A stretch of DNA of 64,000 bases, taken from contig NC_057925.1 of NCBI RefSeq assembly GCF_018873765.1, positions 44,237,010 through 44,301,009 of the forward strand, read 5' to 3'. Of this stretch, positions 1 to 10,900 are shown piece after piece. The first letter of the stretch is position 1; every line of letters begins with the position of its first letter. The notes below the pieces were generated by a model, which did no database searches, had not been told where the DNA came from, and was given only the letters and a program-made list of their open reading frames with translations. A program made the position numbers and the translations under genes. The DNA is from Telopea speciosissima. Taxonomy: Eukaryota > Streptophyta > Magnoliopsida > Proteales > Proteaceae.

Positions 1-345
1 AAATCTGATTTATATTGAAAGAGTTATGTACCGGTCAAACTTAATTCGTGTTGCAATGTCACAAAATCGCTCAATGAAAATAGTTTTGGACATCAAAACA
101 ATGAATATTTTACCACACTTTTGGTTTTTAGCAATGTTTCACCATAATAAGGTTTATGGAAGTTTTAGATTTGAGAAAAACCTCAGCATTAGAAAGTTGA
201 AAATTGCACCTATCGCCGAAAATCCAGTTTTTGTTCTTGAACTAGGGAGTTGACTTTTTTTCCTTTTGGAATTTGATTTTTTAACTATTTTTATTGGATT
301 CAAATAGGGGGTATTTGCTTATATATGAATAATGTCTTAAGTAAA
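1..345. other. AT-rich stretch without a recognised gene
   Basis: I see no coding signal or repeat family I recognise here. The short open frame near the start has no matching features. Confidence 0.5.
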
Positions 346-470
346 TGAAATACAAATACAAAAACATTAATGAAGTACAAATACAAAAACATTAATGAAA
401 TATAAATACAAAAACATTAATGAAGTACAAATACAAAAACATTAATGAAATACAAATACAAAAACATTTA
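346..470. repeat. 25-bp minisatellite, five tandem copies
   Basis: Five consecutive 25-base units each begin TGAAATACAAATAC or TGAAGTACAAATAC and end in ACATTAA (ACATTTA in the last). Two unit variants (TGAAA and TGAAG) alternate. The array is bordered by CTTAAGTAAATG on the left and CATTTACTTAA on the right, which form an inverted repeat. Confidence 0.9.
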
Positions 471-599
471 CTTAAATGATATTAGGCATAAATAAGTGTC
501 TGTCTTGTCTGTCTTGGTTCCTAGCATAGATAGGTGTCTGTATACAAAGAATTTTCGACAAGATCTTGAGATCTGGCACTCATATAAAGGACCTAGATG

Positions 600-735
600 G
601 GCATTTTCCTATGTCAAACCGAGATCTCGGGTCCGAGATCCGAGATCTCGGTGAGATATTGACATTTTCAGACTCGTAGGCAGTCTCGTCTCGGGATTTC
701 GAAAAACCGAGAAACTCGGCGAGATCTTGCGAGTT
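600..735. repeat. Cluster of palindromic CGAGATCTCGG motifs
   Basis: The stretch contains repeated GAGATCTCGG, CCGAGATC and CTCGGCGAGATC motifs that pair with one another, ending in GAGTTCTCGAACTATG. This resembles the terminal part of a decayed DNA transposon or MITE. No second end was identified, so classification is inferred only. Confidence 0.4.
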
Positions 736-1725
736 CTCGAACTATGCTCCAAGGAAACCTCTGGTACTGCCATAGTGAGACGTCGCTCTCCCTTGAGCTC
801 CCAAGCAGTCAACTATGGCAGACCCACCTCTGCATCACGATCTCCTTCGACTCTATTGTCAGACAGTTCTCTTCGCTTGCAGCTCCCATCCAAAAAAGAC
901 ATAAACGTTAACACTCCTTTAATTGTCCCCACCTCTAAACCCTCCCCCTTTGCTAACCTTCAAGCCCTTTCGACTTCTGTGACGCCCAGGCCCTATCTCC
1001 CCCCATCCAAGAGACCTTCTTACCTGTGTGCCCCACCATTCCTGTCATTGCACGTGGAACCCCAGGAACCTAGGCTCCTTGTGGGCCTTTGCTTAATGTA
1101 AGTACCCCTGTAACCCCAGCTCCTCGTGGGCATGTGCCCAATCCCTTGGCCCATAATCTCGTAGGCCTCCTCCCTCATGAGCCTTTCGCGTCAATTACCC
1201 GCCCATCCCCAAACCTCTCCAACCTCCTCCCATCCATAAGGCAAAGGGCCTTTCTGGGTAGGTTTTGCCCGTCTCCAACCTAGTTGATGGATCTTCTCCT
1301 TCGCCCAACCACCTCTTGGAGTCTCTCCCTCCCAACGGCAACCATGTGCCTCCCCCTCCCTCTATTCCCCCTCAAGCCTCTGTTGCTCCTCATCGCCCCA
1401 TTCGTGTCTACCATCGACGTGATTTAGCGCCCCTTCCTTCCACAAGAAGCTGCCCATCCGGGACTCTGTCGCAACCAACATTGAGAAGCTTTTGCCTTTA
1501 AGTTGGATATCCGTAACCATGTTTTTTGCCAAGATATTTTGCTATGACATAAAGGGCTATCTTAAGTTGAGTCTGTTGAGTTGTATTTAGTTTGGGGCTT
1601 TTAGACATCTTGTGGTTTCAGGGTTTTCCCCTTGTAAAGGCATGGCCTTGTTCTTTGTTTCTTCCCCCCCCCCCCCCTTGTCTGTCCTTTGGTAATGAAT
1701 TATTTATTCATCCAAAAATAATACA
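727..1725 (+). mobile_element. LINE (L1-type) remnant: ORF1 linker plus 3' end
   Basis: Three overlapping proline- and serine-rich frames (727-1101, 1089-1283, 1265-1501) resemble the low-complexity linker of plant L1 ORF1 proteins, for example NHLLESLPPNGNHVPPPP and HRPIRVYHRRDLAPLP. They are joined almost directly to a LINE-like 3' tail (1590-1725) with a TTTGGTAATGAAT...TTCATCCAAAAATAATA end. Endonuclease and reverse transcriptase are absent, so most of the element is deleted. A C14 homopolymer lies in the tail near 1665. Classification rests on composition and the tail, not on a catalytic domain. Confidence 0.45.
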
Positions 1726-2193
1726 ATCTATAGCAAACAGCAAGTATGCAAAGCAAATCATGAAATCATCTTAAGTTGTTGAGTTCGAGATTCATTGTCA
1801 TCCTCTTGAGAAGCAGTTGAGTGATTGTGCTCAAGAACTACATCATATTGAGAAAGGGGCTAAAGAACAAGAATTGCAACGTGAAAAGTGCTAAAGAAGA
1901 AAATTATATTGTATCGATCAAATATGTGATTAAGTGTTTACAGTATCAGGCTTGAAAAGAAGAAACCATTTTTGTTGTAAGTAGGCATGTGTGGCTTAAG
2001 AAGGAAATCCTTGGTCAGTGTGGCCTAGGTGGAAATCCTTGACCAAGGTGGTCCTAGTGCTCAATCTGAAAATAATCGAATAGTAGAGAAATCCTTGGTC
2101 CGTGATCAAGGTAGTGGACGTAGGACAGTTGTGTCCAAACCACTCTAAATCATAAGTTTTGGGTTTGTGTTTTTTTTGTTATAATTTGTTTTA
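1726..2193. other. Intergenic stretch, nothing recognised
   Basis: Only short local repeats are visible (AAATCCTTGGTC / AAATCCTTGACC around 2005-2100). No gene or element end was recognised. Confidence 0.4.
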
Positions 2194-2488
2194 GGGAAAA
2201 AGATCTCTGTCCGGGAGTGTGGCCTACGCCAACACCGTTTTATATCATCTGCCATCGTGTGATGTTGTTAGGACTAGTTTTGGGTTTGTGTTTTATTTGT
2301 TATCTATATATTTTGTTTTAGGGAAAAAGAACTCTGTCTGGGAGTGTGGCCTACACCAACACACCCATGTGTCTATCTCTCTCCTCCCCAAGTGAAAAGA
2401 CACCTCTGCCCTCTTTTTTAAGGAGGAGAGAGATAGACACATGGGAGTGCTAGCGTAGGCCACACTCCCGAAAAGAAAACTGCTTCCC
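2194..2488. mobile_element. Hairpin MITE (GGGAAAAAGAAC family) with adjacent half copy
   Basis: From 2321 to 2488 the sequence folds on itself. The left arm (GGGAAAAAGAACTCTG, GGGAGTGTGGCCTAC, then ATGTGTCTATCTCTCTCCTCC split by a few bases) is mirrored by a right arm starting GGAGGAGAGAGATAGACACA and ending in TGCTTCCC. A second left arm at 2194-2237 (GGGAAAAAGATCTCTGTCC) is preceded by the same GGGTTTGTGTTTT flank as the complete copy, so the left end and its flank were duplicated in tandem. There is no coding capacity. Confidence 0.7.
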
Positions 2489-3073
2489 TTTGTGTTTTTT
2501 TGTCACAACCCAATTCAACCCCCTCTTTTTGGGTTGCACTCAATCCTGCAATGGCAGATCTGTATAAACTCAGACAAATACCTAGGTATTCAGAGCAATC
2601 ACACAAATTTCAAAACATTTGTTATATAAATATGTCATTTTTGCAACTACTATATGACTTATAGAAATCTTAATTTTCCAGAAATAATTTAAGAGCCATC
2701 AATTGAGAAGCGTGTTTTCTTTCACTTTGTAATGTGATTGCTCCAAATCGCAGGTGTTTGCATAAATTAAACTTATAGTTATTCTACAACTCCCCCCCCC
2801 CCCCAGTTACTCATAAGACCACACAGGTGTCACTCTCTCTCCCATTAAATAGTCTTTCCCTAGAATCTTGCATTAATGATTAGTTAGGACTGCCATCTAT
2901 GTTTCCAAAGAAAATTAAGTATATGAACCACACAGCATTTACTTCATTTCTTAAGATCCATTATTACTAGATACATCTACGTTCAATTTAATCTCAACAT
3001 GATACATATTGACACTGGTAGTAGATATGATTGGTACTTTCAAGCTCCTAGTGATGTAGATGCATCAACAAAA
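2489..3073. other. AT-rich stretch without a recognised gene
   Basis: A C13 homopolymer lies near 2791. A search here for the missing CAP-H last exon found nothing. Apart from the homopolymer I see no distinctive structure. Confidence 0.4.
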
Positions 3074-3790
3074 GAGGCTTATTTTAATGGGACTAAATCT
3101 AGGGTTGGGTTATATACATGTTGGGCCTTTAATCCCATGGGTTTCCTATGTAATAGGCCACTTTTATGGGCCTAAAATATGGGTAATTATGTTGCATACG
3201 GGATGAGTTGTTTTAGTTCCATACTTGGTTTTATTTTGGTGTTTTTGTTCATAAATTGAACCAGTTCAACCAATGGTTCAATTTAAGTGATTTTAGTAGT
3301 TTCTTTTAAGTGTCTAATGGGGCTAGATTAGGACTCTGTTTTGAGTCTATTCCAGTTTCCTAGCCAGTTTAAGTTACATAATAAGTTAAGGATTAGGTTA
3401 GGCCTTTCCTTTTTAGTGTAGGAGTCTATTTTTGAGTCTTATAAAAGGTTGTAAGGGGGGCAAGCATTGTACACGAATTTTGATATTAATGAAAAGCATT
3501 TGCTACTCTTCTTTTCCATTGAAGATTTTTGTCTTATGTTTGATCAAGGCTGGTTGGATCGGTGTTTGATCCAAATGACACCTTGCAGTTGGAAGCCCGG
3601 GTCGTTCGTTGGTGGGATTGGTGTTTGATCCAATCGACACCTTGCAGTGTGAAGCCAGAGTGGTTCTTTAAAGCTTTCTTTCAATTCTTTGAAGATCTCC
3701 TTCAAGTTCAAGATCAAGACCAAGATTTATTCAAGATCCTCTAACCAACTGAGCTGCCCTTGCAACAACAGTAAGTTTGATCCATCCCAT
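3074..3790 (+). repeat. LTR-like repeat, copy A (plus orientation)
   Basis: This segment matches the reverse complement of 48,035-48,846 and 62,580-63,396. Shared blocks include GGGTTATATACATGTTGGG near the start, a TATA-like CTTATAAAAGG near 3440, and the leader CGAATTTTGATATTAATGAA. Next come two tandem copies (about 3551-3664) of a unit containing GGTGTTTGATCCAA and GACACCTTGCAG. A promoter-like box followed by a leader fits an LTR of a retrotransposon, but clear TG...CA ends and target duplications were not found. Confidence 0.6.
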
Positions 3791-4920
3791 CAATACCATT
3801 CTTCTCCTAATCCTCCAAACCACCCTAAAATCCTAATTTTCCCACCCATCTCCAAATATTCTTAACAAACCATTCAGCTAACAACACCTTCACATGATTG
3901 GATCGAGTATTCTCCTGCCCAATTGGAATACTCGAACCAAGCTGTTTTCCCATTACCCCATTCAAACCACAACATTCCACCTATTTCCGGAGATCATCCC
4001 ATTACCCAAATTCTTCACAGACCAATCCAACCATCAAAAACACACCATATCTGGATCGAATTTCATTTCTTACAATAGGAATAATCGATCCAAACCCTAG
4101 CCCCAAATTCCCATCCTAAACCCCATCCTCCTTTTCCTCTTTTCCAGAAACCTGAAACCCGTAAACATAACCTGCTGCCATTCTAGTTTACACACTTCCG
4201 CCCATCAAAACATCTCATGATCTTCACTAGTAGACTCCCCTACACCTGCCTAGCATAACCAACACCTCAAACCCTAACCCTAACCCTAACCAACCCGTAA
4301 CCCTATTTTGACCTAGCCGATTCACCTGTTCATAACAGATCCTAGTTTACTGGCAACTAGTTGGTCTTCTACCAATCTAGGACTACATTACCAACTTTCT
4401 GATTTTGAGATTAGTACTTCACTGTTTGTATTCTCTTTATTGTTAATAGATTCATTGTATATCTTCTTCACATACACCTGAACAAATTTATCTGCTGTGT
4501 AAGACTTAGATAATAGATGCATGTAGCTAATAACAAGACGTAACATTGGATTCTATTGGCGATCATAATAACCTGTAAAGTTGGCATAAGAAGGCTAAAG
4601 AAATAACATTGAGGTTTATTGATGAAGCTAGAATAGAGTATGGTTATGCTTCCATGAGACAATTCTATACAGTCAAATGCCGTACATTTGCACAAGTGCC
4701 CTTTAAGCCATAACAAAGCCCAAACAAACAGTAGAAGATCAAGTCAATCACTCTTGTACATGTCTGCAATGAATTAGTTTTGTCCATTTATTGATCTTAG
4801 CTAAATGGCCCTAAGCTGTGACTAGAAAATAAAAAGCAATTCAACCTCTCAAACATTTTGGGAGAAATAACAATAATGTAGCAACAAAATAATCATGCAA
4901 AAGCAAATAAATCAACTTAC
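3791..4920. other. Probable intronic or downstream DNA with a short telomere-like tract
   Basis: No exon was found although CAP-H should continue on the minus strand. At 4270-4291 there are three CCCTAA repeats, a short telomere-like tract that is probably chance or an ancient repair scar. The rest is unremarkable. Confidence 0.5.
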
Positions 4921-7900
4921 AATTTCAGGCATCTGTACGGATTCTCTTATGTGGCTCCAGAGTGTTTCTTTTAATGCATGAACATCAACTTGCTTGGAGG
5001 TTTTATCATACTGGACTTCAATTTTGTTCACCTAAATTATTAAGAGAAGAATACCACCATTAGTTTCAAACAGTAATGGAGTTTAAACATTTTTTGCAGG
5101 GGACATCTGGGATGCATTCAGAACGCTCAGGGCATCTGCGATTGTCCTGGCTGGCCCATGCTTTTTGGCTGTTTTTTATTCAGGACATCATTCAGGCCAA
5201 AAAAAAACAGGCATCTGTGACGGCCAGAGTGTCTGGTGGAACCCCTGACCATCCCAAACCATCCCACATTTTTAAGATTACTATTTCTCAAATTAAAAGA
5301 CAAGTAAGATAACTGAATTACCCTTTGGTAAGTTGTCAAAGATGTAAAGTACATTCTGACTTAAAATAAAATTGATGAGGATGCAGGCTAGGATAAAAAA
5401 GCGCAAAGTCATGTCTTGTGATGCAGTAAGTCAACAATTGAGCTATGCAGTAAAAGACCAACATGCTTAGTAGAACTGCTTGGTAAAAAGTAGGTTTTTA
5501 GACCCACAACACTCTTTATGTTGCTCTATTACCTCCACAGGATGTCATGATATGGCAATCCCAAAGACATGAAATGTATCATGCAGTCGGCAAATGATAT
5601 TGAAGCAGTGTGATTATGTGAATGCAGACCCACCTGGAGTGGCTGAGAGATAAGGGTGCTTGAGTCTTCCAAATCACTGTGAGCATTTCCATCATCGAAT
5701 TGGCCATTAAACACACTGTCATTGTCCCATGATGGAAAGGGTCCAAAATCAGAGCTTTGCTGCACTGGCTCATCTGAAAAAAGAACTAAAGCATGTTAAC
5801 CAAATTAGCAACCTTGCTCAAACTCCTTAAGAGGTTATATAATAAAGAGGTACTGGTCTAATGCATCAAAAGCAAACACATTATTTTCTCCACCCCCCCT
5901 GCCCTTCCTTTCGATAAATAGCCACTTGTATCTTGTGTCTTGGACCAAGATACAATAACACAACACTTTATTTTAATTGAAAATCTGAAAAAGTGTGTTA
6001 CCAATCCCCAAATGAACAAATAATAACTTTAAGAAAGAATGTGCATTCAAACCTTGCAATCTAGGCCTACTATATGCCATGGGAAGAAAAGTACCACCAG
6101 AACCAACAAAATAATGAGCCCATGATAAAATGATATTTGGGTTGGATATTAACAATAATGTCCACAATGGACCCCTCATTATTAGTAAAATATGATACAT
6201 TAAATCGACGTTACAATTGCGTATATATATGAAAAAAATTCCATGTCAATACCACATTAACATAATCGAACCCCCCCCCCCCCTGAAAGGGGAAAAAAGC
6301 AGCTATTAAGATATGGAACAGTCACATAGTTACCAGTAATTACAGTCGCATCAAATTCAGAAGAACATCAACCAAAGGGGGGGAAAATAAGAAGAATTAA
6401 ATATTTAATAAGGATTGTGATGCAGAATTCCTGCAAGAAGAGATGATGGGTCTATTGCTTTGGGTCTGGTTTAGTTTTTTGGGTCCAACTGAACCTACAG
6501 TTCAAGTTTAGTTAAAGTTAGGCTTAATTTGAGTGCCCAGTGGATTACATGGGCCATGTGCTTAATATTTTTGAGTTTACTATTGTAATGGGTCAATTCT
6601 ATAAGCCCAATATTATCTAAGTCCTATATGGGATTAAGTAGTTAGTTTCTAATTTATTAAGTTCTAGAATGTTAGTTTCTAATTTGGAGAGGTTTCTATT
6701 TTTAAAGAATCTTAGATTGTAAGGATTTCTTCTTTCCACGCATAGGAGGTTTCAATTGTGGCTGTTTTCTATGAAGAAAAAAATAAAGAGAAGATGTCAT
6801 ACTCCCCACCAACAATTTTGATAAAAAAAACACTCTATGGCTATTATGTTCTTTTCTTCTTGTATGAAGCAAGAACTTCCATGAGATGCAGAAAAATCCT
6901 AGTGAGAGACTAGTGGTAGTTGGTGAAAAGCTAGCAAGGCTCGAGTGAGAAGCTCTTGTCATATCCTATCATCTTTTGGTTTCTTCTATCATTTCAAATC
7001 AAATCTTGCGCATCCAAGGAAGTAGAGTGGTTGTTCCATTTGATTTAAATATTATTTAAAGGCATCTGAAGAGATATTCTGCTGTGCTACTTGTTCCTAT
7101 TACCTCTGAAGTTTCTTTTGACCACATACATGCCTACAGTTTCTGTGTCCTGCCACTATTGGACTGCAACATTGAGGTACTGATATCTCTACATCTAGCC
7201 TTTGGATTGCTGAAATTGTAGGACCTTATTAAGTAGTACTCGACCCTAATATGAACTTAATCTGTCCTGCAGATAGGAATGTATGGGTAGTTACTGAATC
7301 TGATGTCTAGTTGCTATGTCTTTTGAGTTGCTGAAACTATGGTTTCTGCCCATTGGATTAACTTGAGTTTCATCAAATATGTTGTACCAAATGAATGGAT
7401 GAATCACTATGGAGCTGTTCTGATCTGAGGTTGCTAAGTTATAGCTTTGTTTCTATTTCTGTAACTAGTTATTAATTTGGATTCACTAATCATACCCTCA
7501 CATCCAACCACTGGATTGGAACCAAACTTAGAGAGACCTAGGGAGGCCTAATTGTGATAGTAGTTTGGGAGATATTGCAGAACTTGTACAGCTTGTTGTG
7601 TGCTCCAGCGATTCTACTGTGGGTAAGATTCTGAAATCTATGGTGTTAGATTCAATCCATTAGAATGCCTGGACGAGAAAAGAAAGATGGAAAACAACAT
7701 TTTATAACTTGGATTACCAATTTAATATATGATAAAATAAATAAAAAAGAACTTCATGTTTTAAGTCTACTGCAACATATATGGGCTGAGATTTTTTTTG
7801 GGTAAATAAATATGTATTACCTTACCCCAAGGGGGGAGGGGGCAGGGAGAAAAGGAAGAAAAGTAATAAACAAGGGAAAAGGGGGGAGGGGGAGAAACAA

Positions 7901-10900
7901 CAGCCAACCTACGCAGAGGTGGTAATAAAAAGAGAGGCCAGATCAAGACCCCAGTAGACTGCAATGTGCCTGTTCCTAGGGGTGTCTCTGATAGCGCGAA
8001 GAAGGGTATGGCTGAGCTTGGAAGAGAATTCAAAAGAGATGGCTTTCCAAATCAGATCGAAGGATCGAGAGTTGGAAGTCCATCTCCTAAGGTTACGCTC
8101 CATCCAGATGTGATGGATAGCAGCTCCAAAGATCAGCTTGCCGATGGTGTCACAGATCGAGGTCCCAAAGAAGGACTTAGCCACCCAATGCCATTCTCTG
8201 TCAAAGGGAAGGGGTCTCCTGCTTCGGTGCTAGATGGAGGAAAGGGCTTTTTTCCAGATGGTAGAGGTGAAAGGGCAGTTAAAGAAGAGGTGGGGGATGT
8301 CCTCAAGACCATTCCAACAAAGGGAGCAGGTAGGGGAAACATGGATGTGACGGTGAATAAGGAAGGCTTGGGTTGGGAGGCACAATATGGGCTGAGATTA
8401 TTGTTCCTTTCAGGTTTACAAATCCTACAAACCCAAGTAAGTACATGAAGCACAATCTCTGAGCGAAGTATGACTTACCTGAGGCTTTTCTTCCTCTAAT
8501 GGAAATGCACTGTAAATGGATCAGATATTTCATCACTCAATGGAATAAAAAGAAATTAAAAAAGAACAAAGACCTCGAACACCATTCCACAAGAACAGTT
8601 AACTGAGATCTTCCTTTTCCATTTTCTGTAAATCAAATCTTACCATAACATTTGGAAGAAGAAACAACTTGACGAGATCCTCTGGCTTATAATGACAATC
8701 TTCTGGAAGTGTGGTATTACAAGGGACTCTATTTGGACATAACCGCAACAATTTAGGACTTTTAGGTGGAGCAAAAATCTCCAGCAGTTCTTTGTCCAAG
8801 GATATCGTGAAATCAATATCTACTTCTGCTTATTTTCTATTCTTGGATCTCTTAGTTGTTATGGGTGATCCATTTTCTGAAACCGGAGTATCCACTGAAA
8901 CAAAAAAATTTATATCAGATTACATAATGGAATTGTTTGCATCATCTCATTTAAGTACATAAAGAAATGGTAAAAGTCTTATTTTCAAACCTTACCTTTA
9001 GCCTTCCGATACTTCCAATGGTCTGGACCAGCCCAAGCATTCTGTTTCGTAATCAAACCCAATCCTAAATACAAAAAATTAGCAACCTTCTCAAAACTGT
9101 CATCTACATCAGGTTCATCAAATGTGTAGGGATCATTTTCCTGCAAGAGTAATCTAGTATTTGTCCAACTGATCCTTCAACCTTTTTTAATTTCAGGGAA
9201 ATTAAATATAAGTAGAAGGAGAGGACTAGCGAAACAACTTTAACATTTAACATATAAAACACACCACATGGTGAGTTGGAAAACTAGGATCTGTCTCATC
9301 AATGACACTTGCATTGTCATCATGATCAGAAACCCAAGTGTTACAAGTCTCAAATGCATCACCGTTGAACTCAACTCGGTCATCAACAGCTGCAACAACA
9401 TGCTCAGCAATTTTTGGGCCAAGAGAAAATGAAATTGATTTCCTTTGATTGGCTTCGTCAAACAGAACGATAATATCTCTCAGAGTTGGCGAAATGTGAT
9501 CCTCTCTGCACATGTTGACAACCATCTTCTCAATGTCTTCTGCAAAAATGAAAGGGAATCAAGAAAGAAAGGATTGTCTTATTTGAGCTAACGCAAAAGC
9601 AGAGATCAGAATCATCTTATCTGTAAATGTGTCACACCTCTTACGAATGAAATATCAACCGTATCCAAGATATCATTTCGAGTTTCATTTGGCTTACACT
9701 TCCCTGGTGCTTCCAGTGAATCAAAAAGTACCCGACAGCCACCATATACTCCCAGATTATTCAATAGAAGACCCTTGGCTCCACCTTCGTCAAATTGTGC
9801 ACATGTTTGATGATACAGAGGATCCACTGCAAATGCAACTAAAGTGGGGAGTAGGGATGAGGGTGGGGAAGAATATTATAACTCATATAAAGGTTGTCTA
9901 TTTGTAAAAAAAATATGAAATAGGAAGGAAAATTACCACCAAGCTTTTTCACATTAAGATCCTCAAAAGATAAAAATGAAATAGGAAGGCAAATTACCAT
10001 CAAGCTTTTTCACATTAAGAGCCTCAAAAGATGACTCCAATGTTGCTAAAGGCGACATCTGCACATATTAAAAACAGTGAGCCAATTATCTTATGTACAT
10101 TAACATATTAAAAAATAGAAATATATTGACCTTCCTCTCTTCTTTCTTAGAACAGCCCTCATCTTGTTCAACACCACCATTATCAGCCTCCAAAATTGCT
10201 TCTGTATTGACATATAACAACATAAAGTCACTAACAAACATTGAATGTCAAATGAGACACTGTGCAATCGTGCACCTCATTGTTGGAATAAAGGATATAT
10301 CGTAGCCGGTGGGGGGAAAAAAAGATGAATTAAAAACACCACACACACACAAGTAAAGACGGCACACATATGAGTCATAGACTTTAGGCACCAATACCTT
10401 TCCCAAGTTTGAAATATTAGTGATGAATGGATAGAAGATGGTGGATCTGGTGTGGAATCAGAATCAGAATAGAAGGAAAACTATAGTACTAAATATTAAG
10501 AGATCACCTCTGTTTCCCACTGTCTTTTTTTCTTTTTTAATGAATCTACTTGCAATTTGTGTCACCTGGGCATGTGTAAACCCTAGCAGCAGTATGCACA
10601 ATTGAATCAACCTCAAGTCCCAAGAAGAGAGAATCGAAAAACCAATTTATGGTACTGCAGTTTATAATTTGACACGTGTATACAGCTCCTGTTTTGAAAT
10701 ACCAGCATATAACCCTCAAACTTCATCAAGAGGGCTGCTACTTCATCCTAAGATAGCTGACACTCATTTACTTCATGTAATTCAAGATTGTTACTGAGTA
10801 TCTAATTGAACGGCAGCAACATCCTTTTTCTCCATTCAATGTGTCAATGGGTGTACTGATCAATAGATCCATGACCAGTATCATTCTTGTTACAACCGCA

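Noticed and set aside
1089..1501. Proline-rich frames as a cell-wall (extensin-like) gene
   Set aside because: No signal peptide or SPPPP periodicity, and the following LINE-type tail fits an ORF1 remnant better.
4270..4291. Telomere-like CCCTAA repeats
   Set aside because: Only about three units, and not the usual plant CCCTAAA. Too short to mark a telomere or fusion.
7966..8448. 160-residue plus-strand frame
   Set aside because: It is the antisense reading of a LINE zf-RVT fragment whose minus-strand frames contain the recognisable residues.
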